Assembly: GCA_963735885.1 (NCBI GenBank)
Contig: CAVTMP010000008.1
Coordinates: 62,001 to 126,000, forward strand
Length of the DNA stretch: 64,000 bases
Direction of reading: 5' to 3'
Origin: JBBSBL01 sp963735885
GTDB taxonomy: Bacteria; Actinomycetota; Thermoleophilia; Solirubrobacterales; Solirubrobacteraceae
Part shown: piece by piece, positions 17,361-24,729 of the stretch
Layout of the letters: every line of letters begins with the position of its first letter
Numbering within the stretch: position 1 is the stretch's first letter
Translations under genes and position numbers: made by a program
Notes under the pieces: generated by a model
Databases searched by the model: none
The model's input: only the letters and a program-made list of their open reading frames with translations
Told to the model about the DNA's origin: nothing

Positions 17361-17809
17361 CGGGGCTCGCCCCGGACCTCGATCGGGACGCTCCGCGCCC
17401 GGGCCGGCTGGGCGAGCGGGAGCTCGATGCGCAGGATGCCGTCCTCGTAGACGGCGCGGGCCTCGGCCGCGACGACGTCCGCGCCGAGGGCGACGTGGCG
17501 GCGGAAGGGCCCGGTGCCGATCTCGACCTGCTGGTAGAGGCGGCCCTCGGCGGGCGCCGGGCGCCGGCGGCCGGCGATGACGAGCTCGCGCCCCTGGATC
17601 TCGAGGCCGAGCTCGTCGGGATCGATGCCCGCGAGGTCGGCGACCACGACGGCGCGCGGCGGGTCGCCCTCGTAGAAGACGTCGACCGCCGGCGCGAACG
17701 TCGCCTGGCGCCGGGCCACCCCGGTGCGCTCGAAGACGTCGCCGAAGAGCTCGTCCATCTCGCGGCGCATCCGCTCGAAGTTCGACAGCACGTGGCGCTC
17801 GCCGGCCAT
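17357..17809 (-). CDS. Hsp20/alpha-crystallin small heat-shock protein
   Basis: A 150-residue ATP-independent holdase. The alpha-crystallin domain covers residues 40-140, with the C-terminal Y-E-D-G-I-L-R-I-E-L-P strand and a final V-P-I-E-V (I-x-I/V anchor). The stop overlaps the lon GTG by 4 bp (17357-17360), so holdase and protease are made together. No CIRCE or HAIR element is visible upstream. ATG 17809 is preferred over an upstream in-frame ATG because it aligns with the usual family N-terminus. Confidence 0.93.
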   Translation of the reverse strand: MAGERHVLSNFERMRREMDELFGDVFERTGVARRQATFAPAVDVFYEGDPPRAVVVADLAGIDPDELGLEIQGRELVIAGRRRPAPAEGRLYQQVEIGTGPFRRHVALGADVVAAEARAVYEDGILRIELPLAQPARARSVPIEVRGEPR

Positions 17810-17868
17810 GGGCGGGATGCTAGCCCGCATCGCGCCGTGAGCCGGCCCCCGCCGGCGCCGGCGGTCGC

Positions 17869-18663
17869 CTACACGTCGTAGACGGCGCCCTCGACGGCCA
17901 GCTCGACGCGGCCGCCGAAGCTCTGCTCCGCGGCACGCCGCAGGAGCTCGGCGTCGAGCTCGTCCGACATGTGCGTGAGGACCAGTCGCCGGGCGCCGGA
18001 CCGCCGCCCGTGCTCGCCGGCCTCGGCGGCGGTGAGGTGACCGCGCATGCCCGCGCGCTCCGGCCGAGGCAGGGTCGACTCGATCAGCAGGAGGTCGGTG
18101 TCGCGCGCGAAGTCCACGAGGTCGTCGCTCGGGCTGGAGTCGGCGCCGAACGTGAAGCGCCCACCGCCGTTGGTGGAGGCGAACTCCACCGCCTGCGTCG
18201 CCACGTAGTGCGGCACGGAGTGGAAGCGGATGCGCAGCGTCCCGATCTCGAGCGCCGCGGCGATGTCGTATTCCCGCAGGTCGAACGCCGACTCGATCAG
18301 GTTCTCGGGACCCCAGGCGCCGACGACGCGGCGGAACGTCTCGCGCGCGCCGGGCGGCACGTGCAGGGCCGGCCGCGCCGGACGGTCGGTCCCGGGCCAG
18401 CGGTCGACGGGCACGGGCTGCTGGCGCGGGGCGTAGGTGAGCGCGTAGGCGAAGGGGACGAGGTCGAGGAAGTGGTCGGCGTGGAGGTGGGAGATGACGA
18501 CCGCGTCCACCGCCACGTAGTCGACGTGCTCGCGCAGCTTGGCGAACACGCCGTTGCCGCAGTCGAGCAGGACGGTCACGCCCTCCTCCTCGACGAGGTA
18601 GCCGCTGCACGCGCCGCCCGCGTCCTGCCAGGACGGCGACTTTCCGAGCACCGTGATCCGCAC
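17869..18663 (-). CDS. RNase Z-like metallo-beta-lactamase-fold hydrolase
   Basis: A 264-residue protein with the H-L-H-A-D-H zinc motif at about residues 59-64, an N-terminal G-K-S-P-S-W start and L-T-H-M-S near the end. This arrangement is typical of the RNase Z/ElaC and phnP-like branch of the superfamily. It could be tRNA 3'-processing RNase Z or a related phosphodiesterase. The diagnostic RNase Z exosite is not obvious, so the broader name is used. It is divergent from the antiporter gene with 61 bp between starts. Confidence 0.86.
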   Translation of the reverse strand: MRITVLGKSPSWQDAGGACSGYLVEEEGVTVLLDCGNGVFAKLREHVDYVAVDAVVISHLHADHFLDLVPFAYALTYAPRQQPVPVDRWPGTDRPARPALHVPPGARETFRRVVGAWGPENLIESAFDLREYDIAAALEIGTLRIRFHSVPHYVATQAVEFASTNGGGRFTFGADSSPSDDLVDFARDTDLLLIESTLPRPERAGMRGHLTAAEAGEHGRRSGARRLVLTHMSDELDAELLRRAAEQSFGGRVELAVEGAVYDV

Positions 18664-18724
18664 CGTTCGACCCTCTCCCGGGGCGCCCCCTCATGAGCCG
18701 CCCGAGGTGGGAGACTCTAACCGC

Positions 18725-20029
18725 GTGAGCGACCCTGCGGTCCCCATCGCCCTCGGGATGCCCGGCTCGTTCGACGCGACGACGCTGTTGCTCGGCGGCC
18801 TGCTGATGGTCGGTGCCCTCGTCTCCGGGCTGGCGCGCCGGAGCTTCCTGTCGCTCGCCGCGCTCTACGTCCTGGCCGGGTTCGCGGTCGGCGCGGGGGG
18901 CCTCGGCGTGGTCGACCTCTCCCCGACCTCGCCGTTCGTCAACGAGCTGGCGGTCGTCGCGCTGATCGTCATCCTGTTCCGCGACGGCCTCGCGGTCGAC
19001 GGCGAGATGCTGCAGGCGGCCTGGCACCTGCCGCTGCGCAAGCTCGTGCTCGCGATGCCGCTGACGGCCACGCTCGTCGCGCTCGTGGCCAAGGCGCTCG
19101 CCGACCTGTCCTGGACGGAGGCCTTCCTGCTCGGCGCGCTGCTGTCCCCGACCGATCCGGTCCTCTCGTCCAGCGTGGTCACGAACCCGCGCGTCCCGCG
19201 GGTGGTGCGCCATTCGCTCAACCTCGAGTCGGGGCTCAACGACGGCCTCGCCCTGCCCGCGGTGCTGGCCTTCACCTTCGCGCTCGACGGGACCCGCGAC
19301 TTCGTCTGGTGGCGCTTCGTCCTCCAGGACGTCGGCATCGGCTTCGCCACGGGCCTCGTCGTCGCGTGGGTCACGGCCCGGCTCATGCCCGCCGACCCGC
19401 TCGAGCGCGGCATCCCGGCCCACCAGAAGTCCCTCTACATGCTCGGCGCCGCCTTCGCCGCCTACGGCGTCGCGGTCCTCCCCCCGGAGGGCAACGGGCT
19501 GATCGCCGTGTTCGTCGCCGCGATCGCCCTCGGCCTGCTGCGTCCCGACCTGCGCGCGACCTTCGAGTCGCGGGCGGAGGACATCGTCGAGATCGTCAAG
19601 CTCGGGATCTTCGTGGTGTTCGGGGCGCTGCTCACCGTCGACGGCCTCTTCGCGGACGGCTGGACCGCGGTGGCGATCGCCCTGTTCACGCTGTTCCTCG
19701 CCCGCCCGGCCGCGGTCTTCACCGCGCTGGCCGGCACGGGCCTCGACCGCGCGACGAAGGGCTTCATGGCGTGGTTCGGGCCGAAGGGGGTCGCCACCAT
19801 GGCCTTCTCGATCCTCGTGCTCACCCGGCTCGGGCCGGAGGGCGACCAGCTCTTCAACCTGGCCGCGCTCGCGGTCTTCTTCTCGATCATCCTCCACGGG
19901 CTGAGCGACACGCCCGGGTCGGAGTGGCTCGCGCGCCACGAGGCGCGCGTCAGGCGTGAAGCGCCGCCTGCTCCTGAGCCGTCGGGAACGCCCACGCCGC
20001 CCGCGTACGACGCTCCTGGCGGAAGGTGA
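18725..20029 (+). CDS. cation/proton antiporter (CPA1/NhaP-like)
   Basis: A 434-residue inner-membrane exchanger with about twelve helices. Visible hallmarks are the S-P-T-D-P-V-L motif and the N-L-E-S-G-L-N-D-G motif holding the ion-binding acidic residues. These resemble the Na+(K+)/H+ antiporter CPA1 and NhaP families. A short Pro-rich cytoplasmic tail follows the last helix. GTG 18725 is the first start giving a hydrophobic N-terminus. The 3' end overlaps an antisense small gene. Confidence 0.91.
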   Translation: MSDPAVPIALGMPGSFDATTLLLGGLLMVGALVSGLARRSFLSLAALYVLAGFAVGAGGLGVVDLSPTSPFVNELAVVALIVILFRDGLAVDGEMLQAAWHLPLRKLVLAMPLTATLVALVAKALADLSWTEAFLLGALLSPTDPVLSSSVVTNPRVPRVVRHSLNLESGLNDGLALPAVLAFTFALDGTRDFVWWRFVLQDVGIGFATGLVVAWVTARLMPADPLERGIPAHQKSLYMLGAAFAAYGVAVLPPEGNGLIAVFVAAIALGLLRPDLRATFESRAEDIVEIVKLGIFVVFGALLTVDGLFADGWTAVAIALFTLFLARPAAVFTALAGTGLDRATKGFMAWFGPKGVATMAFSILVLTRLGPEGDQLFNLAALAVFFSIILHGLSDTPGSEWLARHEARVRREAPPAPEPSGTPTPPAYDAPGGR

Positions 20030-20204
20030 AGCGCAGCTGGCTCGGCGGCCGAAGGCCGTCGGGGTGGGCGGGCCGGAACGTCGCGCACGGCTCGGGCGTG
20101 CTCAGCGCGCAGAGCAGGTTCTGGCGGAAGAAGCAGTCCTCGCACGTCACCTTGGCGGTCGTCTTGCGCCCGCCCGTCATCCCCGTCTTGCGCCCGCTCG
20201 CCAT
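19950..20204 (-). CDS. small cysteine-containing protein, unknown
   Basis: An 84-residue protein with a basic N-terminus and a C-E-D-C-F-F motif, followed by C-A-L and a further cysteine (P-C-A-T-F-R-P). These four cysteines could bind zinc or an Fe-S cluster. Such mini-proteins occur in actinobacteria but I cannot name a family. Its last 80 bp are antisense to the 3' end of the antiporter. An internal ATG at residue 9 is an alternative start. Confidence 0.55.
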   Translation of the reverse strand: MASGRKTGMTGGRKTTAKVTCEDCFFRQNLLCALSTPEPCATFRPAHPDGLRPPSQLRFTFRQERRTRAAWAFPTAQEQAALHA

Positions 20205-20442
20205 CCTCGCTCCCGACCTCCCCGGTCATTCGCCTCCAGCGACGGCGGCATCAAAGCGGCTCGCCGAACCCGGTGCAACGTCGAATGCCGCAAAACGCTG
20301 GAACTTCCGGAACCCCGGGGGAAACCCCTGCTCGTGACCGGTTTCGCCGCCGCCGGAGCGCGACGTCCCCGCATTTTCCGCAGACTTCGGTCCCGTGGCC
20401 CGGGCGAAGCGCTCGGCGGGCGCCGGCCACGTACCCCTACGC
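20205..20442. other. 238-bp intergenic region without a recognisable gene
   Basis: The region lies between the small Cys-protein start and the YbjT-like gene. It is less GC-rich in places (ggcatcaaagcgg, gcaaaacgctggaac) and probably carries both divergent promoters. I see no RNA gene or strong hairpin. Confidence 0.4.
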
Positions 20443-21354
20443 ATGCGGATCCTCCTCACCGGCATCAGCGGCTTCGTCGGCGACGCGCTCGCGCCGCGCC
20501 TGGCGGCGGACGGCCACGAGGTCGTGGGCTTCGCTCGGGACCCCGCCCGCGTGCGGGCCGCCGTCCGGGTGGTGACGGGCGATGCGCTGACCGGGGCCGG
20601 ACTGGACGCGGCCATGGCCGGCGTCGAGGTCGCCTACTACCTCATCCACGCGATGGAGGGAGCGGCGAACGGCACCTTCCCCGAGCGGGAGCGGCGGGCC
20701 ACGCTGAACTTCGTCGCCGCGGCCCGGCGCGCGGGCGTGCGCAAGACCGTCTACCTCGGCGGCCTCCTCCCCGCGGCGGTGCGCCCTTCCCCCCACCTCG
20801 CCAGCCGGCTCGCGGTCGAGGAGCGCCTGCTCGAGGACCTGCCCGGCTCGACGGCGTTCCGGGCGTCGATCGTCATCGGCGCCCGGTCGCGCTCCTTCCG
20901 CTTCCTCGTCCACCTCGTCGAGCGCCTGCCCGCGCTCGCGCTGCCGCCGTGGCGGACGAACCGCACCGCCCCGATCGACCAGCGCGACGTCGTCGAGCTC
21001 CTGGCCCGGGCCGCCGTCGACCCGGCGGCCGACGGGCGCTCGCTCGACGTCGCGGGGCCCGACGTGCTCACCTACGGCGAGATCATCGAGCGGATCCGCG
21101 ATCTCATGCTCATCGGCCGGCCCGCCGTGGCCCTGCCGATCAGCATCACGCCGGTCGCGAGCCGCGTGGCGGCCGTGATCGCCGGGGAGGATCCGGGCCT
21201 CGTCGGCCCGCTGATGGAGAGCCTCGGGGAGGACCTCCTGCCGCGTGACGCCGCGGCCGCGCCGCTCCTCGGGGTGCGCCGGCACCGCTTCGACGCGGCG
21301 GTCGAGCGCGCCCTGCGCGACTGGGAGGCCGTCGAGCCGCTCGCCGCCCGGTGA
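20443..21354 (+). CDS. YbjT/NmrA-like NAD(P)H-binding atypical SDR
   Basis: A 303-residue Rossmann protein with G-I-S-G-F-V-G-D at residues 7-14 and the Y-Y-L-I-H-A-M motif typical of YbjT-type atypical SDRs. It lacks the catalytic Y-x-x-x-K. Members bind NAD(P)H and have unclear, possibly redox-sensing or ubiquinone-related roles. It sits 16 bp upstream of an SRPBCC gene, and YbjT-like SDRs are often paired with or fused to SRPBCC domains, which supports a common substrate. ATG 20443 is preferred over an upstream in-frame start. Confidence 0.85.
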   Translation: MRILLTGISGFVGDALAPRLAADGHEVVGFARDPARVRAAVRVVTGDALTGAGLDAAMAGVEVAYYLIHAMEGAANGTFPERERRATLNFVAAARRAGVRKTVYLGGLLPAAVRPSPHLASRLAVEERLLEDLPGSTAFRASIVIGARSRSFRFLVHLVERLPALALPPWRTNRTAPIDQRDVVELLARAAVDPAADGRSLDVAGPDVLTYGEIIERIRDLMLIGRPAVALPISITPVASRVAAVIAGEDPGLVGPLMESLGEDLLPRDAAAAPLLGVRRHRFDAAVERALRDWEAVEPLAAR

Positions 21355-21370
21355 GCCGCTCGTCCGCACC

Positions 21371-21817
21371 ATGAGCGTCGTCGAGGCCGGCATCGAGATC
21401 GGCGTGCCGCCCGAGCGCGTGTGGGCGGTGGTGATGGACCCGCGGCGCCTCGCCGACTGGGTGACGATCCACCACGCGCTGCGCTCGGCGCCCGACGGCG
21501 CGCTCGAGCGCGGCGCCGAGCTCACGCAGACGCTGCGCATCCGGGGCGCGCACTTCACGGTGCACTGGACGGTCGCGGTCCTCGACGCCCCGCGCCGTGC
21601 CGTCTGGGAGGGCCGGGGGCCCGCGCACTCGCGCGCCAGCACGCGCTACGAGCTGACCGAGAACGCCGACGGCGGCACGCACTTCGACTACGTGAACGAG
21701 TTCCGCCCGCCCGGCGGGCCGCTCGGCGCCGTCGCCGGCCGGGTGCTGGTCGGCGGGGTCCCCGAGCGCGAGGCCAACGCCTCGCTGCGGAAGCTCAAGC
21801 GGCTGCTCGAAGGGTGA
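21371..21817 (+). CDS. SRPBCC/CoxG-like (START superfamily) protein
   Basis: A 148-residue protein with the helix-grip fold pattern. The N-terminal strand is followed by P-P-E-R-V-W-A-V-V-M-D-P-R-R-L-A-D-W, typical of polyketide-cyclase/CoxG-like proteins. These bind small hydrophobic ligands in a deep pocket. It lies 16 bp after the YbjT-like gene, so the two probably form an operon. Function is unassigned beyond the fold. Confidence 0.85.
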   Translation: MSVVEAGIEIGVPPERVWAVVMDPRRLADWVTIHHALRSAPDGALERGAELTQTLRIRGAHFTVHWTVAVLDAPRRAVWEGRGPAHSRASTRYELTENADGGTHFDYVNEFRPPGGPLGAVAGRVLVGGVPEREANASLRKLKRLLEG

Positions 21818-21992
21818 CGTCCGAGCGAACCCGAGCAGGACAGGAGTTAACCGTCCGCGTTCACGCCGACGATCGCGCCACTCACCGTCAAGCCGAGGAA
21901 CACACCGGCACGTGTCCCGCGGTGGAATGTGGTTACTGTGACGTGTCCACACCGCAAGGTCCGACACTCGGGCCAGAGGGGATCTCCCACCG

Positions 21993-22388
21993 ATGGTTGA
22001 CTTTCTCGACGCGAAGTTGAAGGAGATCGACGCGCGGCTGAAGGAGCTTCGCCCGCTCGTCGACGAGTATCAGCGCCTCGAGGCGGCGCAGGCCGCGCTC
22101 TCGGGCGTCAAGGGCGCCCCGGCGGCCCCGCCGCGGAACGGACGGCGTCGCGGCCGGCCGCCCGGGTCCGGGTCGGGCACGGGGACTCGCCGCCGGCGCC
22201 GCCGCCGGGGCGGCGCGACCCGCGCGAACCAGACGCTGGAGCTCGTCCGGGCCCAGCCCGGGATCACGATCCCCGAGCTCGCCGACGCGATGAAGATCAA
22301 GCCGAACTACCTGTACCGCATCCTGCCGTCCCTCGAGGCCGACGGCCTGGTCCGCAAGGACGGCAAGGGCTGGCACCCGAAGGGGTGA
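21993..22388 (+). CDS. coiled-coil/AT-hook-like/winged-helix DNA-binding protein
   Basis: A 131-residue protein of three parts. Residues 1-40 are a charged coiled coil (K-L-K-E-I-D-A-R-L-K-E-L). Residues 45-75 are a very basic linker with an R-R-G-R-P-P AT-hook-like core and a run of eight arginines. Residues 78-131 are a winged helix (P-G-I-T-I-P-E-L-A-D-A, then Y-L-Y-R-I-L and G-L-V-R-K-D-G). It is probably a nucleoid-associated or transcription factor that binds DNA as a dimer. The ATG follows ggagatctcaccg. Target genes are unknown. Confidence 0.78.
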   Translation: MVDFLDAKLKEIDARLKELRPLVDEYQRLEAAQAALSGVKGAPAAPPRNGRRRGRPPGSGSGTGTRRRRRRRGGATRANQTLELVRAQPGITIPELADAMKIKPNYLYRILPSLEADGLVRKDGKGWHPKG

Positions 22389-22448
22389 GCACGCGGGCGC
22401 CGCTCCCGGCTCCGGCGCCCCGGCCGACCGCCGGGCGCGGCGGCGGGC

Positions 22449-22478
22449 GGTAGCGGGCGGCGGCCGCCGCCCGCTACC
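22449..22478. terminator. perfect 30-bp palindrome between convergent genes
   Basis: The left arm ggtagcgggcggcgg is exactly complementary to the right arm with no loop. It overlaps the mdh TAG stop (22474-22476) and lies 61 bp after the winged-helix gene. A bidirectional terminator is the simplest reading; no T-tract is present. Confidence 0.6.
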
Positions 22479-23469
22479 CGATCAGCCCGAGCTCCCGCAC
22501 CGCGTCGCGCTCCTCGCCGAGCTCGGCCACGCTGGCGTCGATCCTCCCCCGCGAGAAGTCGTCGATCTCGAGGCCTTCGACCACGCGCCAGGCGCCGCCG
22601 TCGCTCGTGACCGGGAAGCTCGAGAGGACCCCCTCGGCGACGCCGTAGGCGCCGGTCGAGGGAATCGCCGCGGAGACCCAGTCGCCCTCGGCGGTGCCGA
22701 GCACCCAGTCGTGCACGTGCGCGATCGCCGCGTTCGCCGCCGAGGCCGCGCTCGAGGCGCCCCGCGCCTCGATGATCGCGGCGCCGCGCTTGGCCACGGT
22801 CGGGATGAAGTCGCCCTCGATCCAGGCCTGGTCGCCGACCGCGTCGGCGGCGTCCCGTCCGCGGACGCGGGCGTGGAACAGGTCCGGGTACTGGGTGGCG
22901 GAGTGGTTGCCCCAGATCGTCATGTGATCGATCTCCTCGACGCCGGCGCCCGTCTTCTTCGCGAGCTGGGCGATCGCCCGGTTGTGGTCGAGGCGGGTCA
23001 TCGCGCTGAACCGGTCGTTCGGCACGTCGGGCGCGTTGTGCATCGCGATGAGGGCGTTGGTGTTCGCCGGATTGCCGACGACGAGCACCCGCACGTCGTC
23101 CGCCGCGCCGGCGTTCAGCGCCTCGCCCTGGCCGGTGAAGATCGCGCCGTTGGCCTCGAGCAGGTCGCCGCGCTCCATGCCCTTGGTCCGCGGCCGCGCG
23201 CCGACCAGGATGGCCACGTTCACGCCCTCGAAGGCCGCCTTCGCGTCGTCGGTCCCCTCGATCCCGGCGAGGAGCGGGAAGGCGCAGTCGTCGAGCTCCA
23301 TCGCCACCCCCTCGAGCGCCCCCACCGCCTGCGGGATCTCGAGCAGCCGGAGCTCGACCGGCTGGTCGGGGCCGAGCATCTGGCCCGAGGCGATGCGGAA
23401 CAGCACGGCGTAGCCGATGGCGCCGGCGGCGCCGGTGACCGCCACGCGGACGGGGGGCTTGGTGGGCAC
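22474..23469 (-). CDS. mdh: malate dehydrogenase
   Basis: It oxidises malate to oxaloacetate with NAD in the TCA cycle. The 331-residue protein belongs to the LDH/MDH type-2 group: G-A-A-G-A-I-G-Y at residues 13-20, V-G-A-R-P-R substrate loop, G-N-P-A-N-T-N, R-L-D-H-N-R, and the catalytic His in W-G-N-H-S. The GTG start lies 25 bp after the isocitrate dehydrogenase stop on the same strand, forming a two-gene TCA operon. Confidence 0.96.
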   Translation of the reverse strand: MPTKPPVRVAVTGAAGAIGYAVLFRIASGQMLGPDQPVELRLLEIPQAVGALEGVAMELDDCAFPLLAGIEGTDDAKAAFEGVNVAILVGARPRTKGMERGDLLEANGAIFTGQGEALNAGAADDVRVLVVGNPANTNALIAMHNAPDVPNDRFSAMTRLDHNRAIAQLAKKTGAGVEEIDHMTIWGNHSATQYPDLFHARVRGRDAADAVGDQAWIEGDFIPTVAKRGAAIIEARGASSAASAANAAIAHVHDWVLGTAEGDWVSAAIPSTGAYGVAEGVLSSFPVTSDGGAWRVVEGLEIDDFSRGRIDASVAELGEERDAVRELGLIG

Positions 23470-23494
23470 GGATCTGGCTCCTTGGGGTCTGGGA

Positions 23495-24589
23495 TCAGGG
23501 TCGGGCGGGGCTCGCGGCGAGCTGCTCGATGACGGCGTCCGCGTACTGCGAGGTGCCGACCGCCGTCGGGTCGTCGCGCGTCGGCTTGAGGTCGTAGGTC
23601 ACCCGCTCGCCCTTCGCGATGACCGCGGCGATCGCCGTCTCCATCCGGTCACCGGCCGCGTGCTCGCCGAGATGGTGGAGCATGAGGACGCCGGAGAGCA
23701 TCAGCGCGGTCGGGTTCACCTTGTTCTGCCCCTTGTACTTCGGGGCGGAGCCGTGCGTCGCCTCGAACATCGCGGCGTCGGCGCCGACGTTCGCGCCCGG
23801 GGCGAGGCCGAGGCCGCCGATCATTCCGGCGCCGAGGTCGGAGACGATGTCGCCGTAGAGGTTGGGCAGCACGACGACGTCGTACTCGTCCGGCCGGGAG
23901 ACGAGCTGATTGCACAGGTTGTCGATGATGCGGTCCTCGAACTCCACCTCGGGGTGACGCTCGGCCACGCGCCGTGCGACCTCGAGGAACAGCCCGTCGG
24001 AGAACTTCATGATGTTCGCCTTGTGGGCCGCGGTCACCTTGCGGCGCCCGTGGCGCTTCGCGTACTCGAACGCGTACTCGACGATGCGCTCGGAGCCGGC
24101 GACCGAGATGTACTTCAACGAGATCCCCGAGTCCGCCGGCACGGTGAACCCGAGCCGCTCGACGGTGGCGCGGAGCTCGGCCTGGGGCTCGGTGCCCATC
24201 TCGAACTCGATGCCGACGTACATGCCCTCGGTGTTCTCCCGGACGATCACGAAGTCGGTCTCCGGGAAGCGCGTGCGGACGCCCGCGTAGGCCTTGCACG
24301 GGCGCACGCAGGCGTAGAGGTCGAGCTCCTTGCGCAGCAGGACGTTGACCGAGCGGAAGCCCGAGCCCACCGGCGTGGTGGTCGGGCCCTTGATCCCGAC
24401 CGTCGTCCGGCGGATCGACTCGAGCGTGCGCTCGGGGAACGGCGTGCCCTCGGCGGCGTAGACGTCCTCGCCGGCCGGCTGCTCGTCCCAGCGGAGCTCG
24501 ACGCCGGTGGCCTCGAGCACGCGCCGGGTGGCCTCGACGAGCTCGGGCCCGGTCCCGTCGCCCGGGATCAGCGTGACGTCGTGGGGCAT
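23495..24589 (-). CDS. NAD-type isocitrate dehydrogenase (isocitrate/isopropylmalate dehydrogenase family)
   Basis: A 364-residue beta-decarboxylating dehydrogenase. It opens I-P-G-D-G-T-G-P-E-L, with the substrate Arg cluster C-V-R-P-C and T-D-F-V-I-V-R-E-N-T-E-G, and the metal-site D-x-x-x-D (G-D-I-V-S-D-L). V-R-E-N-T-E-G is shared by NAD-IDH and homoisocitrate dehydrogenase, and differs from leuB. Adjacency to mdh favours an isocitrate role in the TCA cycle. The start ATG gives the expected short N-terminus. Confusion with a leuB or homoisocitrate enzyme is possible but less likely. Confidence 0.87.
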   Translation of the reverse strand: MPHDVTLIPGDGTGPELVEATRRVLEATGVELRWDEQPAGEDVYAAEGTPFPERTLESIRRTTVGIKGPTTTPVGSGFRSVNVLLRKELDLYACVRPCKAYAGVRTRFPETDFVIVRENTEGMYVGIEFEMGTEPQAELRATVERLGFTVPADSGISLKYISVAGSERIVEYAFEYAKRHGRRKVTAAHKANIMKFSDGLFLEVARRVAERHPEVEFEDRIIDNLCNQLVSRPDEYDVVVLPNLYGDIVSDLGAGMIGGLGLAPGANVGADAAMFEATHGSAPKYKGQNKVNPTALMLSGVLMLHHLGEHAAGDRMETAIAAVIAKGERVTYDLKPTRDDPTAVGTSQYADAVIEQLAASPARP

Positions 24590-24729
24590 GGCGTGGGCTC
24601 CGGTCCTCTCGCTGGCGGTTGGGGCGTGGCGCGCGCCGGATGCTAGTGACGGGGACGTCGCGGCGAGGCGACCGCCCGAGCCGCCGCGCGCGAGCTGCCG
24701 CGCCCGCACTCGCATGCGACACTGCGGAC

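Noticed and set aside
17810..17868. HAIR or CIRCE element upstream of hsp20-lon
   Set aside because: No CTTGAGT-N7-ACTCAAG or GCACTC-N9-GAGTGC repeat is present there.
17357..19939. 860-codon minus frame running upstream of hsp20
   Set aside because: Only the last 150 codons are hsp20; the rest is antisense to the antiporter and the RNase Z-like gene.
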